DNA from: Chanos chanos
Taxonomy: Eukaryota; Chordata; Actinopteri; Gonorynchiformes; Chanidae
NCBI RefSeq assembly: GCF_902362185.1
Contig: NC_044504.1
Span: 20,387,341 to 20,451,340, forward strand
Length of the DNA stretch: 64,000 nucleotides
Direction: 5' to 3'
The translations under genes were made by a program, and so were the position numbers. Positions 54,279 to 64,000 of the stretch are shown piece after piece (the first letter of the stretch is position 1; every line of letters begins with the position of its first letter). The notes under the pieces were generated by a model. It ran no database searches, was not told the origin of the DNA, and worked only from the letters and a program-made list of their open reading frames with translations.

Positions 54279-57102
54279 CACCTGGCAACAAAAGTGTTTT
54301 TCTAATATCTTCTACAGTTTTATGGTCTTTTCATATGTAAGAAAAGTTGCAAATTGTCACTTTAGCAAGTAAAATGTCTCTCCTCCTATTTCCCCTTTCT
54401 CTCTCTCTCTCTCTCTCTCTCTCACACGCACACACACAGACACTCACACAGTCTGTCAAGGTCTCAACTGAAACCTAGTAACTTAGTTTTTGTGCTGTTA
54501 ATAGCAGTATTCCTGAAGTGCTGATCTGTAGCACCCTGAACCCTCAGTCGACCAAGGTGTTAAAAAATAAGTCACACTGAACACTGTAACCAGACACAAA
54601 CTGTCAGCTCTTTGCTGACATTGAGTGTGTTCTCTGGTTCCCCCTGCACATGACAGGCTTATACAAGAGAATTCGTCATCATGGCTTTGTACACCGCAGT
54701 TATGAATTACTTTTAATAAATATCATATCAAGCATTTTTTCAGTTTCTATGCAGAAATTTTGTGTTGGACTTTTTTTGTCTCACTGTCCTTTTTCATACA
54801 AATTAAAAACACTATAGATCATGAGACAAGAAGTTATAAATCCACAAAGGAAAAGCAAAGTTATCAGATCTTACTTTCTGACGTTTCAAAATGATTTTAT
54901 GGCATGATTCTTAAGACTTTGTACTGACATGTTTCTTTCATCTCACTGTGAAAAATACATTGCTCTGTCTCCAGAAAATGCAGTCTCAGATCAGAACCAT
55001 GTTTATGCTGCCTGAAAGTGTGGTGTGATGAAGGTGATGTAAGAAAATCAGATGTTTTCACAGATGACCTTTATGAAAAAATAGTGCAACTTTGCAAAAC
55101 TCAGTACTTTTTGAAATGTTTCTAAAAAAGTTAGGTCCCAGAGATGGAGAAACACAGCTGGTCGCAGAATTGTGTTCACTTAGTTGTAGAAAGCAAGAAT
55201 AATGTTTAAAAAAAACACCAACATGAGCATTTAACACTGCTTGTATAACTTTTGCTTTACACAAATGCTTTTTGAGGCAGGGAAACACCCTGGACAGGTC
55301 ACCAGTCCATCACAGGGCAGACACACAGCCAAACACATTCACACACAGGGGCAATTCAGTATCTCCAATTCGACTGACTTACATGTCTTTGGGCTGTGGG
55401 AGGAAACTCATGCAGACATGGGGAGAACATGTAAACTCCACACAGAAAGGGCCCTGGCCACCCAGCCGGGAATCGAACCCAGGATCTTCTTGCTGTTAGA
55501 CGACAGCTACCCACTATGCCACTGTGCCACCTCTAAAAATGTATTACCTCGAAATTATGAGGGAGTACACAGTAACAGTAATTGTATATTATCTAATGTT
55601 CAATCACATGGGGTTGAGTAACCACCGTTGTATGATGCACTGTGAATACTGGTGTGAGCCCAAGCAACTTAATTTGCTTTAGTCTGTGATCAGCTGCCAT
55701 TACCTTGTTAATTAATTTGTGAGCAAATTTAAAAACATGACCCATAATTTTCTTGAACACATGAATGATTTGGGTCACATCTAAGTCCAGTGAAAGAATG
55801 GGACTGGATATAAGAGGGGAAGAGCAAATCATAGGTAAGTTGTCATCTCTGTTTTTTTAATTATTATTATTATTATTGTTGTTGTTTTTACATATCCTTA
55901 GTGAATACTCTTTACAAAAATCTGAATGTTTGATGTCTTCTTGTTTGCTTTTTACATTAGTAGGTGGGTTCAATGTTAATTTCTTTGGCCCAAATTTCTA
56001 ATCAGCCTCAAAAGTGAAACTAAACCACCAAACAGTAAGTTGTAACAAATGACAATGTGGATTATTGAACTGGTTTCTCATTTAAGTGCCATGCTTTATT
56101 TACTGATTAAGATGTAGTTTTAATAAACTCTTTCAATATGTTAAGTTATCTCTTTAGAGATTGTTGGATAAAAAAAGCTATGTAGTTTTCTGTTAGAGTT
56201 TTGGATTCCTGTGTCAAGAGATATAGGGATGGTAGTGACTTCATCATTTTAAATTGATTTTTTTTACACTCAGGTATGACGTGATGGAAGTTATTGTTTG
56301 CTACAGATATTATATTTGGGCCTACATAGATATACATCATTTTTTTACTCATGTATATATTTAAATAAGGAACCATATAACATACCATGGACAGCAAATC
56401 TGTTATGCCGAGCTGTAAAACAGTCTAACAAATAGTTCAAATAACTGATGATGTCTCACTTGAATATATAATCAGAGTTCAAAAGTGAAAGAGAAGTGAT
56501 ATGCTTCAATTATTAAGGAAGAATTTCAAAGCATTTGTAACTCGACTTCTCCCCACCCTCTCCTTCTCCATCTCTTTTTACACTGACGTGAGATTGCTAA
56601 AATTTGTGGTTAAGCGTATCTGGTGTGTTACCTCAGTAGTGCTGAGCAGCAGAGCAGTAACACCGCACTGCCGATGTGTTAGATTAAGGAAGTTAGACTA
56701 CTCTCACAACAGAAAGGTCAGCTTATTCTGCTCCTGTATGAAGCTACGTTTATATGTGAATTCATGTGTCTTTGTATTAGCATAGTCATATTTGGCAGGT
56801 AAAAAGAGGTCTGTTGACAATGTGACAAAAGAATAATTTTGTTTATTTCAAAATATAACACATTTCTTATTTTACTTCACATTTGTGAGGGCAACACATT
56901 TTAAGACTTGGTCTTTCAAACCGAGGCCGGATTTTGACGCTGTGTTCTTCAGCTTTCAGTAGAAGTTTTTGTCTCTGCTCTCCCAGTCTGTTCCCTTTCT
57001 TTAACTGCACATCTCACAGATAGAGTATCTGTGAACCCCATTATTAATACAATAATTGTAGAAATTTGCAGAGTTATCTGGCATTTTGTTTTTCTGATGT
57101 TA
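54279..57102. other. Intergenic between NK-lysin copies 1 and 2
   Basis: Contains a CT run (54403-54422) and a tRNA-like SINE (55265-55535). The poly(A) signal of copy 2 (TTTATT on +) is at 56842-56847. I looked for a further saposin exon or relic here and saw none. Confidence 0.5.
55265..55535 (-). mobile_element. tRNA-like SINE, copy 2
   Basis: On the minus strand it reads 'GGTGGCACAGTGG' (A-box-like), then GGTTCGATTCCC (a clean RNA polymerase III B box), then the body 'gtttacatgttctcccc', 'cctcccacagcccaaagac', 'gaattgcccc' and 'gatggactggtgacc'. It belongs to the same family as 21575-21925 but is better preserved. Confidence 0.75.
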
Positions 57103-58837
57103 TTACACCAAGCAAAGCTTCAGCTGCCTACATTTGCCACGAGCACCTTTAGGGAAAAGACCTTTCATTATTTTTTTTACATATGTTTTTCTTCTGGCCA
57201 CACAGCACTGTACCAGAATGGGAATCTTAAGCTTTTTGCACACTTTCTTCATCATCTGGAAAGAAGAAAAGATCAAAATAAGTAACTCTTTACAGCAATG
57301 CACAACTTGTCATTGGAAATATCCAATGCAATTTCTAATTAACACATAGAATATGACTTATAAGAGACTTTGCTCACATTCACATTTCATAGTTGCTGTT
57401 ATTGTTACCAGTCAAAAGAATTGGCTTTCATATATAGAAACAAATACACCAAAACTACTTCTGAATGTTACAGAACCAAGTTAAATTGATCCATTACTTA
57501 ACTTGGCAGTTCATTTTCCACCTGATAACAAGCAAACTACAAAATGTGTATTTTTCTTTTCCCTCCCCACATACTTTTGACAAAATACATGAGAGGCCAT
57601 TGAAAGTAAGTAATTTTAAATCAGTGCATGATGAAAAAGGTTATTGTGGTTGTCTCATTTACCATTACCTTCATAATTGCTTTGCTTATCATCATCATAA
57701 TTGCTTTTATTGTGGTACTGCATATGGTACAAACCCCTGGCACCATATGTGAATTCTGAGAAAGAGCAAGAGGAATGATGGAGAAGACAGAACACATGAC
57801 ACTGGTCAGCAGTCATTTAAAAAATGTCATCTTTTTCCTCTTCAATATACTTCAGTGTTGAAAGATCACTTACATTAACAATACACATTTTAGAAGAGAT
57901 AATTTCCATTTTGATAATCACTTTTTATGTTCTGTTTTTTTATTCCTGCTAATTCCTGGAACTATCCTATGCCCCACCACAGTGCAACCCTGATGACAAT
58001 CTGGTGGGAGGGTTGGGGGCTGTAGTAGTGCTATCATTCTCAGTCATGGGCTAAATTGGGTCACTGGTTCCTGTCACCTGCCCAGTTTACAAGTCAATTT
58101 TCAAGTGTTTCCACGAGAATATGGCACAATGGAAGTTTACACTATTTTGTAATTTTGCCTACTAATTTACTTTTGATACTAGAAATTGCTGAAACACAAT
58201 GACAGGCAGAGTACCCTGTCTGACTGATTTTGCTGGAGTACAGCCAGTTATACTTTGTATAGCGTACAACACAGCAATTGGTATCATTGAGATTCAACCT
58301 GGCAGTGCCAGGGATGGTATGTGGTGTAGCTTATTGCTGCACAAGTGGTGTGACCCAGTATGCTTGTTTGGGGTATTTTCATTCTGATCTTTCAACAGAG
58401 AAATGCATTTATAAAAACAAATGTCATGTTGGGACTTTCAGATATCATCTTAAAAATACCCACCTGTGCCTCCGTTCCATAATTCTTTCTCGCATTCGCA
58501 GAAAGGCACAATTTCTCTACCCCATGTTTCAGATTAGTCGCATATGGAAAAGCAATGAACTGACCAGCAACTGTTTAGGAAAAAATATTCATTCCAGTCA
58601 CAATGACTATTCAGTTCAATTAAATCTGTACCATACTAACCTGTTGAATGAAATAGAATGTACAGGCAATTTTTAGAATTTTCCCAGTCCTCCAAATGCA
58701 GTACAATAGAGATCTGATGTACACTGTATCATTTTCCCGTGCCAGTTCACATTGTATTTGAGACAAATGGGAGATTTCAACAGTAAACTCTTACCTGAGT
58801 ATGCCCACAGAAGTAGTAAACTGACAGTAAGAAACAT
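57103..58837 (-). CDS. NK-lysin-like peptide, copy 2
   Basis: Second member of the array. Four exons in transcript order: 58795-58837, 58464-58570, 57669-57755 and 57103-57255; 129 aa. Signal peptide MFLTVSLLLLWAYS, then a propeptide starting VAGQFIAFPYAT. The saposin-like part has GVCTIC, VCKKLKIPILVQCC (one extra adjacent cysteine) and GKCRQLKLC. Intron phases (1, 0, 0) and the 87-bp exon 3 match copy 1, but apart from cysteines and a few hydrophobic positions the sequence is very different. The C-terminal half is strongly basic (KKLK, ARRKTYVKKIMKG). The first helix is Met-rich (AIMMMISKAIMK). A poly(A) signal is at 56842-56847 (minus strand). The frame is open throughout, so I call it functional; expression is unknown. 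Confidence 0.85.
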
Positions 58838-59009
58838 GGCTTTGGTCTCTTAGTAATTAAATAGCTGTAACTGCAACAGCATGTGCTCTTGTGTGTGGAA
58901 AGTTGTTAGATATTGCCCTACTAGCCCCGCCCTCTAACAGTTCATCTCATGCTTGCCCTTTTCTCTCTCTCTCTCTCTCTCTCTTGCTCTCTCATTCTCT
59001 CGTTCTCTT

Positions 59010-59052
<43 letters not shown>

Positions 59053-59068
59053 CTCTCTCATTCTCTTG

Positions 59069-59122
<54 letters not shown>

Positions 59123-59814
59123 CTCTCTCGTTCTCTTGTTCTCTCTCTCTCTGTCTCTCTCTCTGTCTCTCTCTCTCTCTCTCTTGCTCTCTCGTTCTCT
59201 TGTTCTCTTTCGCTCTCTCTCTCTCTCTATCTCGCTCTCTCTTTCTCCTCATGTCTATTCCCACATCCATACTACATATGCTTCAGTTAATCTTTGTATA
59301 ATATAAGCACAAATAAATCATGTTTGCTATAGAATGTCCTCATATTTTCTTTTTATTGGAAGAAACATACCACAGAACATCAGAAATAAATGGTTACACA
59401 AAAGCAACATCTGTTCACATACTTGCCAACTTTCATCGTAATTTATTTAGAACAAATGAATAGATCATTTTAAGAAGACAGAGACCGTGGATGAAGAAGA
59501 CAAACAACGTGTGGTGTTGTTGTTCCTTTCCTTATTATCTTACAACACTATGTCAAGTACTACAGCCGAATAACACATTTATGAGTTTATGAGAAAAGAA
59601 AACATTAAAATGTTTAAAAGCCATTTTTATTACACCTTTAAATTATATTTCATTTCTGTACTAGACAAACCTGCATGCAAATCAAAGGGCAGAGCAACCC
59701 CCCCCCCCCCCCAAAAAAAATCACAAATAAGAAGCACAACTAAAAATACTTGCCATAAATAGGATACACTTGCTTAATTATTTACCAGTTAAAGACCTAT
59801 AAAGGTGGACTCTT
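58838..59814. other. Intergenic between NK-lysin copies 2 and 3
   Basis: Dominated by a C/T-rich tract (58963-59248). A C homopolymer lies at 59698-59712. The poly(A) signal of copy 3 (TTTATT on +) is at 59626-59631. Long open frames across the CT tract are low-complexity artefacts. Confidence 0.6.
58963..59248. repeat. Compound (CT)n tract of about 285 bp
   Basis: Long (CT)n blocks alternate with a repeated spacer of the type 'ttgctctctcgttctcttgt', so the array has a higher-order unit and is more than a simple dinucleotide run. It starts about 125 bases beyond (upstream of) the start codon of NK-lysin copy 2 and shows CT on the + strand, GA on that gene's coding strand. Confidence 0.92.
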
Positions 59815-60956
59815 TCAAAATCGGTGACGGCACAACTTCATTTCCGTACAGACGCCTAAGGCTCCACCAGGGAAAAGTGAAGCAATCATTTTTCGGCGCA
59901 ACTTGTCACCATAGAACATACACTTCCCTTTCACATATTTTATAAATATGTTACAGAATCGATGCATCTTCTGAAAAGGTGAAAAAAAAGAAACATAAAA
60001 TCTGTTAATGCCGTGGTTGACGGGACTGCATACAAGTAAAACAAAATAAATGAACAGCTCCTAACTGAACTTTGGAAATTGGGTTTAGAATTTAAGCAGT
60101 CGTCCTGAAGATTTGAAAAGGAACTGAACTAGCACCAAACGCAACATAACATTGTATAATTCAGCAATAGGCCATTTAAGAGATTTTCCAACAATCCTAA
60201 ACCAGACTAAGTTTGGCTCTCTTCTAATAAATGAGAACGTTCTGAGTCATGAGGTGAGCCTGCATGCTCTCCAAACAGAATCCCAATCTAGTTTGTGGTC
60301 ATTCAGTCTGTGCCATTCTGTAAGAATGTTTCATTACCTTCCTTGTTTGTTGGTGTACTTTCTTTATGATTCGTTTTACATATCTCTGACATACACAGCA
60401 CACAACTGGATTTGGCTTTAAATTCTGAGGAAGAAAAAGAGCCATGGTAGGTGACAAAAATATCCATTTTTGTGATCATTTAAAAGAAGACAAAACATCA
60501 TTTTCTGTTTCAATTTTATTTTTCTCATTTTGTATTTACATACTGTTAATGTTTCATTTTGTGTGCTTTTCTATTTTTTTTTTTCTTTTACCTGTGCTGC
60601 ATCTCCATGCTGGCTCTTCGCGATGTCAGGCTGGCTTATGAACACCTGTACCCCTTGTCTCAGATCAGTCTCAAGTGGAAACCTATTGCACTCACAAGAG
60701 ACTGTTCCAAAAGGTAAAGTTTACTGATTTGTCACATGCATTACAGTCTGCAAAGTCACATGCAATTGAATTGCAATTATTATGTGAAACATGAAGAAGC
60801 AGTGTGGTCTTCTTGTTGAAAAAAAAAGAAACAACAACAAATAATTGAAGATGATAGGTACTCTAGAGAGAAAGTTACTCTGCAGAAACCACTGGAACAG
60901 ATGAATACCTCACCTGTATATAGCAATAGAAGTCCAAGGTGAATGAGGAATGACAT
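59815..60956 (-). CDS. NK-lysin-like peptide, copy 3
   Basis: Third member. Four exons in transcript order: 60914-60956, 60592-60701, 60338-60424 and 59815-59970; 131 aa. Signal peptide MSFLIHLGLLLLYT; propeptide with CECNRFPLETDLRQG. Saposin-like cysteines: CCVC, FCNIFIKYVKGKC, VCTEMKLC. The end is RHRF. Exon 1 (43 bp) has the same length as in copy 2 and exon 3 (87 bp) the same as in copies 1 and 2; phases are identical. The domain is rich in Lys/Arg (RYVKRIIKKVHQQTRK), as expected for a membrane-active peptide. A poly(A) signal is at 59626-59631 (minus strand). The motif FPGGALGVC resembles FPKGARGKC of copy 2, suggesting that copies 2 and 3 are closest relatives. Confidence 0.85.
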
Positions 60957-62974
60957 GCTTGTTACTGAGGAGAATTGTCATTAGACCATAACTTAAGAGA
61001 TGTGGGTGTGAGCATGGTAAAGGTTTAAGAGGATATCACCACTTAGTTTTAAAGACCAATAATTCTACGTCTGTTTCTCTCTCTAACTCTGGCCTTCTCA
61101 CACTTTTTTTTTCTCTTTAAAGTTTGTGTTCATAAGTGTCTTTCAGAAGTGCTTATGTGTAGAACAGTAATACCACACTGGTAAACTACCCTGACAAGAA
61201 AAGAGAGTCAGCTAATTGTTTGATGACCTTGGTAACACAGTACACAGCTTTTGAGCTTGTCCATTACCCAATTTGTATCAGTTGAATTCAGTCAAATAAA
61301 CCGTCATCTCTCTCCCTCTTCCCAATCTCCATTTTCTACTCAGTGCCATTATTTGATGAATTTGTTTTTGAGTTTGATTTTATGTGTTTCATGTCAATAT
61401 TTAACACCACAGTTTAGAACAGCACATCAAATCAAAAACTTTCAAAACACTTTCTATTTTTCCCTCTCTACCTACCCTCTCTACTCTCACCTCCCTCTTG
61501 CCCTCAGTTTTCTCCTCTATCCCACCACCAGTGGCAGATTTAGGTATGGGTAACATGGGCAAGAACCCAGGGCAGCATCTTGCAGGGGGTGACACGGGAC
61601 ACCCGCACGAAAACAGTTCGGAGCGGTGACACTTGTACATTCAGTTTTCTATTGCTCATTTGCACGTCATGTCAAAGAAATCATGTCACTGTGCGGGTAA
61701 GTTAACCTTGGCGGAGTGGGCATCCTGATAAGGTTTGTGAGCAATGCAGGCTACTGCCTGGGAAGGTCTCCCACTCAGAAGTATGAGATGAGGAGAGGGG
61801 TGGGGGTGGGTTGACTTCAGGTCTCCCCCCTGGAAGCCCGGGGTAGCAGAGCAGGGGAGTCTATCAAATAGCGCACCTCTAACTTTGTACAGCACTACTC
61901 TTGTGGGAAAAAAGTGTATGAAAGTGCACTTCTGAGAAGTGCACTTTTTCTTAGAAAATTCCCGCATTTCGTGTTAATGCCCACATTTTAATTGCACTTC
62001 AGTGTGCACTAAATGTACTGTTTTGGAACAACCTATTTAAACTTAAGTATATTTAAGTTATATTTGATTCAAATTTTAAAACGAATTAAATGCACTAAAT
62101 GCTACTTTAATATGTGATTTTGGGACACTTCAGTTGCACTAAAAACAATTAAGTATTTACTTCAGGAATATTAAATAAGTGTAGTTGTAGTACTCTTTCA
62201 AAATACTTTTTGGAAGTGTTGAAAAAGGTCTATATATATTGAACTACAACTTAATTGAGTCTATATTACATTTAATGGTCACTGAAATGTATGTATCACT
62301 TAAGTGGGACAGAATTATGTTACTGATTTACAAAATGTATCAATACATTGTCTTTTGGTGTTAAAATTAGGAACAATATAATGGCAATTAAGTACACTGT
62401 TGTCTAAAGACCACCTTTTTTTACCTGCTTTGCTTGAAATAAAATGCACTACAAATGCATTCAGTTGTAGAGTTTGACTGTATGTACAACATGAAATGAG
62501 AAAAAAGTGAATGAAAAAATGCATTAAACAAGAACTTTCCATCAAAAACACTTTACTTAAAAGAACGCAAAAATGACCTAAACCTGCTTGGACATTGCAT
62601 TAAAATTAGCCCCAGCTGAACAAAAAACCAAAACAGCCAAACAAAAGATTTAGTAAGTATATATCCCCAAAGTTAAAGGTTAAATTGAAAATATTTTGTC
62701 TCTTAATGTATGTTTTAGCAGTACAATAAAACCGGTCAATTATGATTGTTTAAATAAGCTTCAACATATTAGGAAATTATTTCATCAAAGAGCACTTCAG
62801 CAGAGTACACAAAAGCACAATTTAAATGATAACAAAGTTCCTTTTTTAAGAGATCACCTCAGTGTGTCAGAAATACAGTCATTGAAATGTATTCCAGAAC
62901 AGTGTGCAAAAGTAATACTTGAAATGTATTAATATAAAACATACTTTTGGAAAACTTTATTATTGTTATTCTTG

Positions 62975-63020
<46 letters not shown>

Positions 63021-63486
63021 TAATTTCACAGACATATTGTTGCCTTTTTTCTGGTTTAAAAATCACAGTTAGTGCAGAATGGTGGAGGGTGGGTTTTTTG
63101 GGGGGTCGGGGTTAACCCAGTGCGCCATACAGGATAGAACTACTACTACCCGCCACCTGTCAGGCTGATTGATTTTATGTCAAGTAGCTCAAATTTTTTC
63201 CACCAAAAAAATATGTATTTTTCTTGTTATCTTTTCTTCATATCTTCTTATACATCTTAAAGGTATAGACAGACCAGTCAGCAGTATTGCTTTTAAGTAT
63301 GATTTTAATAAATCCTGTGATAGTTACATTGAAACCCAAGCGCTAACATGATGTACTAAGTATATTTGAAAACTGCATTTTTACCTAAAGATTAGATGTT
63401 AAGGATTCAGAAAGATTTCAGAGTCATCAAACAACATAATTTCTCTGCAAGCTATGTAGGCAAGTCTGTGCAGACAAGTCCAGTGT
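60957..63486. other. Intergenic between NK-lysin copies 3 and 4
   Basis: No exon recognised. From about 61540 the sequence looks like interspersed-repeat DNA ('ggcagatttaggtatgggta' …). A short palindrome (AAGTGCACTTCTGAGAAGTGCACTTT) begins near 61922, and several degenerate 'cactt/agtgcac' repeats run to about 62300. A TAA run is at 62977-63017. I could not assign a family. Confidence 0.45.
62977..63017. repeat. (TAA)n microsatellite
   Basis: About 13 TAA/ATA units in the space between NK-lysin copies 3 and 4. Confidence 0.9.
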
Positions 63487-63866
63487 TTAGCACAAAGCCA
63501 ACTTCAAACAGATCTGTTGAGCTCTACCACCACCAGACAGTGCATCAATCAGTTTGGCTTTATATTTGTTGACAATTTTTTTACAGATGGAACTCATTCT
63601 CTTTAACTGGGCACACACTGCATTCAGCTGCTTTGTTATTTCATCCTGAGAAAAAAAAGAAATGGGAAAGTTTTTAGTAGAACTAACACAGGAAAATCCT
63701 ATGTGAAATATTTGTACAAGTGCAAATGTTTTACCTTAGATTTTTGTTTCTTTAGTTTAGACTGCACTCTGTTTACAATCGCCTTACACACAGGACACGT
63801 TGGCTTCATAATCAGGTTTCTTTTTACTCTTGGCATCAGACTCAGTCTTGATCTCTCATATGTCAC
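63487..63866 (-). CDS. NK-lysin-like peptide, copy 4 (partial)
   Basis: Last two exons of a fourth member: 63735-63866 and 63487-63645. The signal-peptide and propeptide exons lie beyond the right edge. The saposin-like cysteines are present (TCPVC, VCAQLKRMSSIC, ICLKLALC), spaced as in copy 1. KKIVNKYKAKLIDAL parallels RKQANKYKAMLIYLL of copy 1, so copies 1 and 4 look closest. The penultimate exon is 132 bp, not 87: it carries 15 extra residues at its front (VTYERSRLSLMPRVK …). Its acceptor is served by a polypyrimidine tract that is the (CT)n microsatellite itself. The product is very basic. Incomplete because of the window edge; no internal break is seen. Confidence 0.82.
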
Positions 63867-63871
63867 CTATG

Positions 63872-63875
<4 letters not shown>

Positions 63876-63912
<37 letters not shown>
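63876..63912. repeat. (GA)n microsatellite
   Basis: A GA run on the + strand, which is CT on the strand of NK-lysin copy 4. It ends 10 bases from that gene's exon acceptor and probably acts as its polypyrimidine tract. Confidence 0.9.
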
Positions 63913-63917
<5 letters not shown>

Positions 63918-64000
63918 AAACATTGATTTTTCTCTTTAAATTTTTCAAATACTGATAATCAGTACAGTTGCTATCAGGGTTAGGTCAGATTACTTTGAAA

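Noticed and set aside
54279-57102. Search for an additional broken NK-lysin copy between copies 1 and 2
   Set aside because: No C-x2-C or C-x9/10-C pattern in an exon-like context was found; only a SINE and AT-rich DNA.
58891-59306. Long open frames of Leu/Ser across the CT tract and Arg/Glu on the other strand
   Set aside because: Pure translation of the CT/GA microsatellite; low complexity with no gene structure.

Overview
This is a vertebrate nuclear segment, almost certainly from a ray-finned (teleost) fish. The genes are split into short exons with GT-AG (and some GC-AG) introns, the proteins resemble known vertebrate families throughout, and the intergenic DNA carries fish-type repeats: hAT relics, MITE hairpins, tRNA-like SINEs, LINE 3' tails and many microsatellites. 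No bacterial, phage or viral element was recognised. All gene models below were read exon by exon from splice sites and reading-frame continuity; family names come from recall of the human and fish proteins, not from a search.

Layout. 1-3.4 kb: non-genic, with a long-hairpin MITE. 3.4-8.2 kb (+): GALE (UDP-galactose 4-epimerase), 10 coding exons, with a degraded hAT transposon in intron 8. 10.7-12.7 kb (+): ZBTB8A-like BTB zinc-finger factor. 14.2-19.0 kb (+): HMGCL (HMG-CoA lyase), 9 exons, whose last intron holds the fossil of a collapsed tandem duplication of the gene. 23.5-24.4 kb (-): a GJB3-like connexin. 29.7-30.5 kb (-): a GJB4-like connexin. 34.5-43.6 kb (-): WDR43 (UTP5), 18 coding exons. 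45.2-48.1 kb (+): TRMT61B (mitochondrial tRNA m1A methyltransferase), divergent from WDR43. 49.2-51.2 kb (-): SPDYA (Speedy/RINGO A), convergent with TRMT61B. 53.3-63.9 kb (-): a tandem array of four NK-lysin-like saposin-fold peptide genes, the fourth running off the right edge.

Context. GALE and HMGCL are neighbours in human (1p36), with ZBTB8A and GJB3/GJB4 further along 1p. WDR43-TRMT61B-SPDYA are a conserved human trio (2p23), and granulysin, the human NK-lysin relative, is also on 2p. The window therefore joins two ancestral blocks, with the junction between about 30.5 and 34.4 kb. The genes share no single pathway. The NK-lysin array is the real multi-gene system: small secreted, cationic, membrane-active immune peptides that have diversified by local duplication. 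The most unusual genomic signals are the HMGCL duplication fossil, GC-donor introns in the neighbouring genes WDR43 and TRMT61B, and the long CT tracts in the NK-lysin array.
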